Shown: piece by piece, positions 8,894 through 15,778 of the stretch
Position numbering within the stretch: position 1 is the first letter of the stretch
Layout: every line of letters starts with the position of its first letter
Source: Mesorhizobium tianshanense
GTDB taxonomy: Bacteria > Pseudomonadota > Alphaproteobacteria > Rhizobiales > Rhizobiaceae
Length of the DNA: 64,000 nucleotides
Direction: 5' to 3'
Assembly: GCF_007830515.1 (NCBI RefSeq)
Contig: NZ_VLKT01000034.1
Coordinates: 23,512 to 87,511 of the forward strand
Translations under genes and position numbers: made by a program
Notes under the pieces: model-generated
What the model was told of the DNA's origin: nothing
The model's database searches: none
Seen by the model: the letters and a program-made list of their open reading frames with translations, nothing else

Positions 8894-9451
8894 GCCCGAT
8901 ACCTCAAAATGCACCCTTCTCGTCTTTTGTCTTTGGCGGACGCTACCGGGCGATTCTGAACAATTAGAAAGTTTGCTTATTCGAATTGGAGCTATCGTTG
9001 CGTCTGGTTACCGAACCCTTGGACGTTTGGCCGCAGTTTGAGTGAGCGCATTTACTTTTGGGTCGAAATTCACTTGGCTTCGACGTTTCCGGCACGCCGT
9101 CACGTTGTTGCTTACCCCACACGGTCAATGCGTAGCCGAGCAAGCGGCTGGCGCGGCAAAGCGGCTACAGCGCGCAGCACCACAGATCAAAGTTCCGCAG
9201 GAGGCGCCGGCGCAAGGTTTTCTGCTATGAAGGCTCTCCGGCGCCCTTGCCTAAACCGTCGAAGGGTCTGCTTTTGGGCAGCTCCAACGCACCCCCGAAC
9301 GGCCGAGATTGGCGCATTGCTGCCGTCAGCCGGCAACCGCTACCAGGATGAGGAAGGACAAACAGGTCGCCGGAAGGCGCCAGGCCACTGTTCACTTGCT
9401 ATGCGTTGGAATGTGCATATATTGTGCGTATGAGGAGGTTGGAGATTTGTC
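8894..9451. other. Intergenic region between the tad operon and the Xre-RES pair
   Basis: 558 bp between two divergently read units. The tad operon promoter should lie in the left part (about 8930-9000, which is AT-rich), but I see no strong -35/-10 pair. An open frame on the + strand at about 9038-9433 has Arg/Ser/Ala-rich, low-complexity composition and no domain, and is judged spurious. No Flp pilin (short protein with Gly-Xaa5-Glu-Tyr processing site) is encoded here. Confidence 0.5.
9413..9431 (+). promoter_or_regulatory. Putative operator of the Xre-RES pair: two 8-bp direct repeats, 11 bp apart
   Basis: GTGCATAT (9413-9420) and GTGCGTAT (9424-9431) are 7/8 identical and start 11 bp apart, i.e. 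on the same helix face. They lie 21-39 bp upstream of the antitoxin start codon. Toxin-antitoxin operons with Xre-type antitoxins are normally autorepressed through sites at this position. The repeats are seen; the operator role is inferred. Confidence 0.35.
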
Positions 9452-9838
9452 ATGACCCACGCACAGCTCGCACAATCGAAAGTGGTCTCAGGCTTTGTCG
9501 ACAGCCTTCAGGAGCCGCGTACGCCTTATATCTCGCCGAAGCGCCTGTCGCAGGCGCTTGGCGTGAAGGTGGCCAATCTGGCACAGTTGACCGGGGTTCA
9601 TCGAAACACGCTCCGCAATCCCTCTTCGGAACGCCTGCAGGGCCGGATGCGCGAGATGGTGAAAGTGATCTCGGCGGCGACGGAACTCACCGGCAATGTT
9701 GACAAGGCGATCTACTGGTATCGCAACGAGCCCATCGCGGACTATGGCCACCGCACGGCGGCCGAACTCGTCGCGGACGGCCAAGTCGAAGCAGTCCTGG
9801 CCTTCATCCGGGATCTCGAGAACGGGGCGCGCGGGTGA
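9452..9838 (+). CDS. Xre/MbcA/ParS-type antitoxin
   Basis: 128 aa. The central part looks like a helix-turn-helix (SPKRLSQALGVKVANLAQLTGVHRNTL). The C-terminal ~50 residues fit the antitoxin toxin-binding domain (Xre-MbcA-ParS), including IYWYRNEPIADYGHRTAAELVADGQVEAV, where the family has W-x-N-P-x2-x-Gly-x-Pro-like and 'A.eLV..G' blocks. It would neutralise the RES toxin encoded next to it and repress the operon. GGAG sits 7 nt before the ATG. The stop overlaps the toxin start (GTGA), the standard coupling of such pairs. Confidence 0.88.
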   Translation: MTHAQLAQSKVVSGFVDSLQEPRTPYISPKRLSQALGVKVANLAQLTGVHRNTLRNPSSERLQGRMREMVKVISAATELTGNVDKAIYWYRNEPIADYGHRTAAELVADGQVEAVLAFIRDLENGARG

Positions 9839-10359
9839 AGGTCACCCGCGTCGGGCCGGACGAGATCTTCCATCGCTATCTGACACCCAAATGGGCTTTT
9901 CTGCCCACGAGTGGCACGGGAGCAGCGATCGACGGCGGACGTTTCAACCGGCCAGGCGTCGAAGCGCTCTATCTGTCCCGTTCGACGCAGACGGCTCTTG
10001 ACGAATACAAGCAGGGCGCCAGCATCGTCCCGCCGGCAACGCTTGCCGCCTACAAGATCACGCTCGGCGAGGTGGCCGACCTTTCTCAAGGGTTCGACCC
10101 AAACGTCTGGGACGGCGCCTGGCAGGAATGGGATTGTGCCTGGCGCCAGGTCGCTCGCATTGACAAAAAGGTCCCGCCATCGTGGAAGCTCGCGGACCTG
10201 ATCATCACTGCCGGGCTTCGCGGCATCCTGTTCCCGTCGCTGCGTCACGCCGGCGGCACCAATCTGGTGATCTTTCCGGCCAATCTTGTCGACGGCGATC
10301 ATGTCGCGGTTCACGATCCCGATGACCGGCTGCCGCACGACCAGGCGTCCTGGTCCTGA
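9835..10359 (+). CDS. RES-domain toxin
   Basis: 174 aa, GTG start overlapping the antitoxin stop by 4 bp. RES-domain signatures are present in order: an Arg near the N-terminus (FHRYL), GGRFN (residues ~34-38), ALYLSRSTQTALDEY (the catalytic Tyr/Glu region), and a late Ser/Asn motif (GTNLVIF). RES toxins degrade NAD+ (NAD+ phosphorylase or glycohydrolase activity in MbcT/ParT-type members), causing growth arrest or death unless bound by the Xre antitoxin. All the motifs I can see look intact, so it is probably a functional pair. It lies in the accessory region next to the tRNA-Leu integrase, which fits mobile-element maintenance. Confidence 0.9.
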   Translation: MKVTRVGPDEIFHRYLTPKWAFLPTSGTGAAIDGGRFNRPGVEALYLSRSTQTALDEYKQGASIVPPATLAAYKITLGEVADLSQGFDPNVWDGAWQEWDCAWRQVARIDKKVPPSWKLADLIITAGLRGILFPSLRHAGGTNLVIFPANLVDGDHVAVHDPDDRLPHDQASWS

Positions 10360-10400
10360 GTCATCAACTGTCTCTGTGGTCGCAACGCGACAACGCCCGC

Positions 10401-11098
10401 TCACGACACCTGGTCCTCAACGACATCGTCCTCGCCCTCCCTGTTAGCCAAACCGGCTGGAATACCGCCGGCCAGGAGCTTTTCCTTCGACAGGAGCCCG
10501 GCATCTTCAAGCGCCTCGAAATCCGGCAGCTGCCGCAGCGTGGCGAGCCCGAACTGCGACAGGAAATTTTTGGTCGTCACATAGATATAGGGCGCCCCCG
10601 GCTGCGGGCTGCGCGGTCCCGAGGCGATCAACTCCTGCGCGCGCAGCACGCCGATCAGGTCGCGCGATACCTCCTTGCCGAAAAAGCTCGACAGCTCACC
10701 CCGGGTGATCGGCTGGAAATAGGCGATGCACATCAAAACCAGCGCCTCCGCCTGCGACAGTTCTTTTGCCCCTCGCCCGCTGCCGTGCCGAAGGCGGCGC
10801 GGATGGCGTCGCCAAAAATTTTGGTCCGGTGCTGCCAGCCGCCGGCGACCGCGACCAGCTCATGGGGGCGGCCGGCGAACTCGGCGCGAATATCGTCGAT
10901 GATCAGCTCGAGATTGCAGTTTTTTCCCACTACCCGCGCCAGCACCTCGCGCGGCACCGGGTCGCTGGCCGCAAAGATCACCGCTTCGACCCGGCCCATC
11001 CATTCGCGCCAGCGCAGCTCCGGCGGCAGGTGGTCCAATTCCGTGTCGAGCAACACAGGCTGTTCGTTCGGTTTGCGGCGGGCAGAGGCTTCGTTCAT
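10401..11098 (-). pseudogene. scpB paralogue interrupted by a frameshift
   Basis: Two overlapping frames together make one ScpB-like protein. The upstream frame (start ATG 11098) encodes the N-terminal winged helix (ELRWREWMGRVEAVIFAASD; PREVLARVVGKNCNLELIIDDIR; AGGWQHRTK), then runs to a stop at 10733. The continuation KELSQAEALVLMCIAYFQP, followed by TRGELSSFFGKEVSRD and IYVTTKNFLSQFGL, is in another frame ending at 10401. The break is near 10765-10772, in a run of G (C on the + strand); one missing base would restore the frame. ScpB is the kleisin-binding partner of SMC. This copy pairs with DUF1403 (3 bp gap), so it is an accessory paralogue, not the housekeeping scpB. The lesion may be genuine decay or a sequencing error. 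Confidence 0.8.
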
Positions 11099-11100
11099 CC

Positions 11101-12054
11101 CTACAACCCAAACATCCGAAAAGTGGTGCGACCGGAAAGCTCGCGCACGGCCTCGAGTTGTTGCAGTCGCGCGAAGAGGCGTCGCGTCGCAAAGCGCGAC
11201 AGGTTCTTTGTCGTCAGCGAGCCCGGTACGGCATCGTCGTCGAGCAGTCTTTGGATAACCTCGCCCGCCCCCTTTGTCCTGAGCTTGGGTGCGACGGCGA
11301 TGAGCCGCTCCGCGCGCCGCGACAGCTCGGCGGCCAACCGGCAGGCCTCCGCCGCGGCTTGAACCAGCGCCAGGCAAACCGCCCGCTCAAAACTCTTGTC
11401 CGCGGGTCGGATGCGCTTGCCGCCGGCCTCATCGCGAAAAGCCGGACCGAAGGCCTGAGTCATCAGGAGCGGCCGCGGCCGCGGCCAGCGCAGGCTTTTT
11501 GCCAGCACCAGGTCGGCGAGCCGCCAGGCAAGAAGCTCGGAGTCGGGGCGCATGGTGACGACGTGAGCGACGATCGCCGCCGCGGCGAACGGCGCCGGCC
11601 GCTGCAACCCCGCCAGGTTTTCGGTCTCCGTGCTGAGGTCGGCGAGCGCAGCCTCGTCCCAATGGACCCCGAGCTGGTCGACGATTCTTTCAAGCCGATC
11701 GGGGTTCGCGGCGGGCGGCTGCACGGAAAACTGCCGCCAGGCGCCATAGATGGCGCCGGCCGGACCGGGATCGGTGCCGGCGGGGCACAAGTGCCAGGCA
11801 TCGCGCAGGGCGGCCTCGTCCTCGGCGCGGCCGGCGAGCCGCATGCTGGCGGCGGCACAGCGAAGCGCCAGCCGCTGCCGCCAGGCCCCGGCCCAGGAAG
11901 GCTGCGCGCGGGCAAGCGTGTCGAGCGCGGCCAGGGCGGCGCCGGCCTGGAAGGCGGCGTCGGCGGGGCTGGCGTCACGGCCGGGCGCGAGCGCCCAGGC
12001 CGGCACGGTCGGCGGCGCGGCGGGGCTGGCGGTCGCGGGATCGAGGCGAATCAT
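11101..12054 (-). CDS. DUF1403 family protein
   Basis: 317 aa from ATG 12054 (IRLDPATASPA...); in-frame sequence further upstream is unrelated in composition. Family features: PAWALAPGRDASPADAAFQAGAALAALD near the N-terminus, ALRCAAASMRLAGRAEDEAALRDAW, the DPGPAG motif, LAWRLADLVLA, and the C-terminal block APKLRTKGAGEVIQRLLDDDAVP followed by LSRFATRRLFARL and RELSGRTTFRMFGL. Almost entirely alpha-helical, rich in Ala, Leu and Arg, with no signal peptide or TM segment, so cytoplasmic. Biochemical function is unknown. It precedes an scpB paralogue with a 2 bp gap, an arrangement I recall from rhizobial plasmids and islands, which suggests a DNA-organisation or partition role. That role is inference. 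Confidence 0.85.
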   Translation of the reverse strand: MIRLDPATASPAAPPTVPAWALAPGRDASPADAAFQAGAALAALDTLARAQPSWAGAWRQRLALRCAAASMRLAGRAEDEAALRDAWHLCPAGTDPGPAGAIYGAWRQFSVQPPAANPDRLERIVDQLGVHWDEAALADLSTETENLAGLQRPAPFAAAAIVAHVVTMRPDSELLAWRLADLVLAKSLRWPRPRPLLMTQAFGPAFRDEAGGKRIRPADKSFERAVCLALVQAAAEACRLAAELSRRAERLIAVAPKLRTKGAGEVIQRLLDDDAVPGSLTTKNLSRFATRRLFARLQQLEAVRELSGRTTFRMFGL

Positions 12055-12497
12055 GACTTCGAGGGTAAAACGGCGGTGCGCTTTGCGCCATGATTTGCAC
12101 GCCGAAACGCACAGCCTGTCGTGCCAACAAAACGAATGATAATGTTGCATTACCAGTCATTGCGATAAAATTGATAATCTGGAATCAGATCCGTGGAATT
12201 ATCCGCTATGTTACTGATCTTTTACTTTTCCAATGTGCACACTGCGTTGGTGAGTGCTTCAACGATATTTAATGACGCCAGATTTCCTGGCTCCCCAAGA
12301 TTCGAAACTCCGCGCTCGATAGTGGGTGTCGGGATGTAGCGCCTCTCCCGCTACCACCCTAACCCACTATCCCGCGCAGTGGTCTGGCGATGTAGCGGTC
12401 CTGCGCCGCCACCCACCGCTCCATGCGTTCGAATTGCGGATCGATGTTGCGTGGTCGCAGGTGCGAGCATCTTGCGTAGTGCAAAATTACCGCGAGC
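12055..12497. other. AT-richer divergent intergenic region with a large hairpin
   Basis: 443 bp between the leftward DUF1403 gene and rightward small ORFs. The part next to DUF1403 (12130-12280) is clearly more AT-rich than its surroundings and probably holds the promoter(s). No gene with a recognisable domain is seen. The right half contains a strong inverted repeat listed separately. Confidence 0.5.
12318..12371. repeat. 54-nt two-tier inverted repeat (hairpin/cruciform)
   Basis: The outer arms GATAGTGGGT (12318-12327) and ACCCACTATC (12362-12371) are perfectly complementary over 10 bp. Inside them GTAGCG (12336-12341) pairs with CGCTAC (12349-12354), with an extra GGG/CCC pair flanking it. 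There is no T-run on either side, so it is not a standard terminator. It lies in the accessory region between DUF1403 and the integrase. Confidence 0.6.
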
Positions 12498-12668
12498 GTG
12501 TTTTCCGATTTCTACGTCGAAGCACCACCGCTGCACGATGCCAGAGGCGAGCCGCTTTTTCTCACCTGCGCCTGCTGCCACTATCTCTTCCGTGTCATCG
12601 TCAAACAGGAAAAAGACGTGGGAACAGCAGACGAACTGTGTTCTGCCACAGGTCAGCGCAGTTCCTGA
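12498..12668 (+). CDS. Very small CxxC-type hypothetical protein (tentative)
   Basis: 56 aa with a GTG start; no ATG is available. The reading frame encodes DARGEPLFLTCACCHYLFRV, which resembles short zinc-ribbon-like proteins (C-x2-C with a preceding Leu-Thr), and ends in a polar tail. No clear ribosome site. It immediately precedes a second small ORF and both lie just downstream of the integrase gene's 3' end. Function unknown; the frame could also be non-coding. Confidence 0.35.
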   Translation: MFSDFYVEAPPLHDARGEPLFLTCACCHYLFRVIVKQEKDVGTADELCSATGQRSS

Positions 12669-12678
12669 GCCTGTAACC

Positions 12679-12876
12679 TTGGAGAGAATTGACCGCGCTC
12701 TCGATACGCTCGCCCTAGCGATCCACAAGGCTGGCAACAAAGGACGAGTGTACCTTCCGATTTACGAGCGTCTTGAACGCGAAAAGAGGAATTTGATAGC
12801 CGAGACGAGCGCAATGTTGCGCGTCAAGGAGCGGCTCAAACAATCTCGGGATCGAACGGCAAAGCAATCTTTTTGA
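12679..12876 (+). CDS. Small helical hypothetical protein
   Basis: About 65 aa if started at TTG 12679; the open frame extends upstream to about 12379 without a good start. The coding part (ERIDRALDTLALAIHKAG, then VYLPIYERLEREKRNLI and a basic C-terminus) predicts two long helices. I recall similar 60-80 aa proteins beside integrases in rhizobia, with the shared core 'LPI(Y/F)ERLERE'; this is memory, not a search. It overlaps the 3' end of the integrase gene tail-to-tail by 41 bp. Function unknown. Confidence 0.45.
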   Translation: MERIDRALDTLALAIHKAGNKGRVYLPIYERLEREKRNLIAETSAMLRVKERLKQSRDRTAKQSF

Positions 12877-14218
12877 GTTCATCGTGACGCCATTGCAGCG
12901 ATCCGCCCGAACCATACTCTACACGCTCGATCGTGTGGCCCATTAAGATCTTGCGAAGCTCACTGTCGATGCCTCCCTCTTTCATACGATCCTCAAAACT
13001 GTGTCGGAGCGAGTAAATCTTGTGCTTTGGCGTAGGAAAAAGTTTGTTAGTTTTGAAAAACTTATTCAGGTTTGCTGAGAGTGCCTCTTCACGATTGCGG
13101 TAGCGGGGGAAGCCCTGCGGATTTTTCTTGAAAACCTCGAGCGCAACGCCGACCAGCGGTACGTCTCGCACGGACCATTCGGTCTTGATTTCGCGCGGAT
13201 CATGGGCATCCTCCCGTGGAGAGATGCGAATATACGGGACCAGCGTATCAATGAAGATCACGGTCTCGTCGAGGTTGCATATCTCGCTTGGCCGCGCGCC
13301 TGTCTCGATCAGCGCCAGAACGCAGCGACGCGCTTGAGGATCCAGGGATTCCAGAGCGCCCGGTTTCATTATCTGATCGATTATCCATTTGGTTTCGAAT
13401 GATGGCCGTTTCCGACGGCGCTTGCCGCGCTCCGAAAAACGGAGGTCATCGAATGGGGTGCCTTTTTGTTCCTCGCCCAGATGAGCGAAATAGCGCCTGT
13501 AGAGGTCCCGCATATTGCCTAGATCTCGATTGCCGGCCGACGCGGAATGTGTGGCGGGCCCGGCTTCCGGCGGCGGTGCGACGCGCCTAAGCCAGAACCG
13601 GTAGAAGGCCAATCCGTCCTCGCGCGTGATTTCACCGATGGACTTGTCGCCGATAAGGGCAACAAAATTATTGATGGCTCTCTGTTTTACTTTCTTCCAC
13701 ATTCGGCGCTGCGACTGGCTCTTGCCGACCACTTCATGTGCCATGATCTCATTGGCATAGACATCAAAGGCTTCGGAGATCTTGACAGGCGGCACTCGCA
13801 CGCCACCGAGAAGAGCGTCGGCCACGGCCGGGGCCGCTTGAACGCGCTCCAGCGCTTCGACACGCTTTAAAATCGAATCGACATTGTGAAAGCCTGCAAC
13901 CTGTCCGTTTGAAAGATAGGAAACCCCCATGGCTTCAGCCCGGCGAACGGCGTCGCGATACTGATCGAGTGCCGACCTTGTCTCGCCGCCAGAAAGAAGT
14001 ACGGCCCACAGGGTCTTGTCAGCGTCTTCGAGCTTGTCGCGCATAGCACGTGCAAGGCGGCGCTCATCCGTTTCCAGGGATTTGCGAATGAACCTGCCGC
14101 GATCGTCTATGCCGACCATCTTGGCAGGCATTCGCCGGTGATAATAGAAAACCCCGCCACGCTGAATGAGGTAACGATCCGGGTCTCTGGCGGGCTCTGC
14201 GGCGACCTCTTTTCGCAT
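12836..14218 (-). CDS. Tyrosine-recombinase integrase
   Basis: 460 aa. The N-terminal ~60 residues (DPDRYLIQRGGVFYYHRRMPAK) look like the arm/SAM-like region of island integrases. The central core-binding domain is around residues 160-280. The C-terminal catalytic domain has the first Arg in ALIETGARPSEICN. The motif usually written H-x-L-R-H reads IYSLRHSF, so the first His is Tyr. LMGHTIERVEYG follows, with the probable nucleophile Tyr in VEY about 28 residues from the end. The gene's upstream end faces tRNA-Leu, 138 bp from its 3' end, so integration at this tRNA gene is likely. Apart from the His-to-Tyr change it looks complete. Confidence 0.88.
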   Translation of the reverse strand: MRKEVAAEPARDPDRYLIQRGGVFYYHRRMPAKMVGIDDRGRFIRKSLETDERRLARAMRDKLEDADKTLWAVLLSGGETRSALDQYRDAVRRAEAMGVSYLSNGQVAGFHNVDSILKRVEALERVQAAPAVADALLGGVRVPPVKISEAFDVYANEIMAHEVVGKSQSQRRMWKKVKQRAINNFVALIGDKSIGEITREDGLAFYRFWLRRVAPPPEAGPATHSASAGNRDLGNMRDLYRRYFAHLGEEQKGTPFDDLRFSERGKRRRKRPSFETKWIIDQIMKPGALESLDPQARRCVLALIETGARPSEICNLDETVIFIDTLVPYIRISPREDAHDPREIKTEWSVRDVPLVGVALEVFKKNPQGFPRYRNREEALSANLNKFFKTNKLFPTPKHKIYSLRHSFEDRMKEGGIDSELRKILMGHTIERVEYGSGGSLQWRHDELKKIALPFDPEIV

Positions 14219-14233
14219 GGGCCAAACTCGCGA

Positions 14234-14269
14234 TGTATCTCACTTTGTATCGCAGTTTGTATCGCAGTA
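14234..14269. repeat. Three tandem 12-bp repeats upstream of the integrase
   Basis: Units at 14234-14245, 14246-14257 and 14258-14269: TGTATCTCACTT, TGTATCGCAGTT, TGTATCGCAGTA. The second and third differ by one base and the first by a few. They lie 16-51 bp upstream of the integrase start codon and 87-122 bp from the tRNA-Leu 3' end. That is where arm-type sites for integrase or excisionase, or an operator for the integrase promoter, would be expected. Confidence 0.6.
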
Positions 14270-14355
14270 AGGCGAAAAAGCCAAGCACTCCCTTAAGGAG
14301 GTTCTCGGTGGCCATGACATTTCAATGAGTTAGAGGTTCAGCTTTCGAATTTCAT

Positions 14356-14440
14356 TGGTGCGGTCGAGAAGACTCGAACTTCCACGGGTTGCCCCACAGC
14401 GACCTCAACGCTGCGCGTCTACCAATTCCGCCACGACCGC
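14356..14440 (-). tRNA. tRNA-Leu(GAG)
   Basis: 85 nt including encoded CCA. The acceptor arms GCGGTCG/CGACCGC pair perfectly with discriminator A. The anticodon stem CAGCG/CGCTG encloses loop TTGAGGT, giving anticodon GAG. A class II variable arm and T-loop GTTCGAGTC are present. Its 3' end faces the tyrosine integrase, making it the likely attachment site of the accessory region to the left. Confidence 0.95.
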
Positions 14441-14619
14441 ACGTGGTAGGAGCCGGAACGAACCGGCTCGCGGCGTGTAGCAAATCGTTCCCGGCGAAAC
14501 AAGGGCGCGTCGCGCAATAATTGCCGGGGATTCGGCATAACCATCCAAAGGGTCGAACGCGCTCGGAACTGGACGTTTCGGCCGATTGCCACCATATGTG
14601 AAGCGACACGAGATACGCC

Positions 14620-15363
14620 ATGACAGAACGCAGCCAGATCGCCACGTCGTTCCTGCCCTTGCCCGGTTCGGCGCCGGTGGAATGGCGGATCGAACCCGGC
14701 CTCACCGCCTATCCGGAGGCGCTTGCCGTGATGGAGGCGCGTGCCGAAGCGATCCGAAGTGGCGCCGCCGGCGAGATGGTCTGGCTGGTCGAGCACCCGC
14801 CGCTCTACACGGCCGGCACCAGCGCCCGCATCGAGGACCTGATCGAGCCGGACCGCTTCCCGGTGTTCGCGGCTGGACGCGGCGGTGAATACACCTATCA
14901 CGGGCCAGGCCAGCGGGTCGCTTATGTGATGCTCGACCTGAAGCGGCGGCGCGAGGATGTCCGCGCCTTCGTCGCCGCACTTGAACAATGGATCATAGGC
15001 ACGCTCGCCGCCTTCAATGTGCGCGGCGAACGGCGCGAGGATCGTGTCGGCGTCTGGGTGGCGCGGCCGGACCGCCCCACCCTGGCCGACGGGTCGCTCG
15101 CCGAGGACAAGATCGCTGCCATCGGCATCAGGCTGAGGCGCTGGGTGAGCTTTCACGGCATCGCCATCAATGTCGAGCCGGATCTCAGCCACTTCAGCGG
15201 CATCGTGCCGTGCGGCGTGCAGGATCACGGCGTCACCAGCCTCGTCGATCTCGGCCTTCCCGTGGGGATGGCGGACCTCGACCTCGCGCTGAAATCCGCC
15301 TTCGAGGATGTCTTCGGACCCGCGGCACCCTTGCCTGTCGAAATGACCCGCAAGGCCAGCTGA
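14620..15363 (+). CDS. lipB: Lipoate-protein ligase B (octanoyl transferase)
   Basis: 247 aa. Transfers octanoyl from octanoyl-ACP to the lipoyl domains of 2-oxoacid dehydrogenases and the glycine cleavage H protein. Motifs: VWLVEHPPLYTAGTSA, FAAGRGGEYTYHGPGQRVAYVMLDL (the RGG-x3-YHGPGQ active-site loop), KIAAIGIRLRRWVSFHGIAINV with the catalytic Lys/His region, and FSGIVPCGV with the conserved Cys acyl acceptor. Length is usual for alphaproteobacterial LipB. It stands alone, running away from tRNA-Leu. The first ATG (14620) is kept. Confidence 0.96.
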   Translation: MTERSQIATSFLPLPGSAPVEWRIEPGLTAYPEALAVMEARAEAIRSGAAGEMVWLVEHPPLYTAGTSARIEDLIEPDRFPVFAAGRGGEYTYHGPGQRVAYVMLDLKRRREDVRAFVAALEQWIIGTLAAFNVRGERREDRVGVWVARPDRPTLADGSLAEDKIAAIGIRLRRWVSFHGIAINVEPDLSHFSGIVPCGVQDHGVTSLVDLGLPVGMADLDLALKSAFEDVFGPAAPLPVEMTRKAS

Positions 15364-15465
15364 AATCTTGCAGATCGGCTCAGATCACCGCGCGGATGTC
15401 CACGAGTAGCTACGTCCCGGCAAGGCACCAGCGTTTGAGCTGCGTCTTTCAGCGTTGGCGCAGCC

Positions 15466-15552
15466 TCACATCGCTCCGATCCAGATCGCCATGGAAATGA
15501 GAAACGTACTCATGCACACCAGTGACACGACATCCTGAACAAGACCAGTCAT
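15466..15552 (-). CDS. 28-aa single-helix membrane micropeptide under a LexA-type promoter
   Basis: 28 codons from ATG 15552, preceded at 5 nt by a near-perfect AGGAGA ribosome site. Residues 3-27 are almost all hydrophobic, with the core VSLVCMSTFLISMAIWIGA and just one acidic residue near the start. It would be a single transmembrane helix with almost no soluble part. Upstream sits a TTGACA/CAAAAT promoter overlapped by three GTTC half-sites (15575-15600). The design (under 30 residues, one helix, SOS control) matches SidA of Caulobacter, a 29-residue LexA-regulated inhibitor that acts on the divisome in the inner membrane. Homology to SidA cannot be claimed at this length; the function is inference. 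The reading frame, ribosome site and promoter are seen directly. Confidence 0.75.
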   Translation of the reverse strand: MTGLVQDVVSLVCMSTFLISMAIWIGAM

Positions 15553-15574
15553 CACTCTCTCCTGTTTTCAGTAT

Positions 15575-15609
15575 GTTCGTATTTTGTTCTAATTTTGTTC
15601 GAATGTCAA
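15575..15609 (-). promoter_or_regulatory. Promoter with triple GTTC (LexA/SOS) box for the micropeptide
   Basis: GTTC occurs at 15575-15578, 15586-15589 and 15597-15600, each separated by exactly 7 bp. Read with the gene this is GAAC-N7-GAAC-N7-GAAC, two overlapping alphaproteobacterial LexA boxes. The -35 TTGACA is at 15609-15604 and a -10 CAAAAT at 15586-15581, with a 17 bp spacer, both on the minus strand. LexA bound here would cover the spacer and -10. The predicted transcript start is near 15574, giving a leader of about 20 nt. Confidence 0.75.
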
Positions 15610-15676
15610 CGAACGCAATCCGGCTCGCCGCGAAATTACGGGCGATCGGTTCGGCACGGTTAAGAAAAGGTTGAGA

Positions 15677-15690
15677 GGCGGATTTCCGCC
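15677..15690. terminator. Short GC hairpin between lolD and the micropeptide promoter
   Basis: GGCGG-ATTT-CCGCC forms a 5-bp stem 89-102 bp beyond the lolD stop. There is no long T-run, so termination is only weakly supported. The rest of 15610-15778 shows nothing recognisable. Confidence 0.25.
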
Positions 15691-15778
15691 GTTTCCATAC
15701 TGGCTGCGTGTGGGGAAATGCAGCCAGACGGCACGCTGGTGATCAGCCTGCTCGCAGGCCGGCTGAATATCGATACCT

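Noticed and set aside
9038..9433. 131-aa frame in the cpaB/Xre gap
   Set aside because: Arg/Ser/Ala-rich with no domain and no start signal; also overlaps the probable antitoxin operator.
12351..12740. 129-aa minus-strand frame in the island
   Set aside because: Antisense to the two small ORFs; no motif. It cannot be fully excluded because the + strand frames are themselves weak.
14064..14315. 83-aa frame overlapping the integrase start
   Set aside because: Its N-terminal repeat residues come from the 12-bp tandem repeats, and the rest is the out-of-frame shadow of the integrase.
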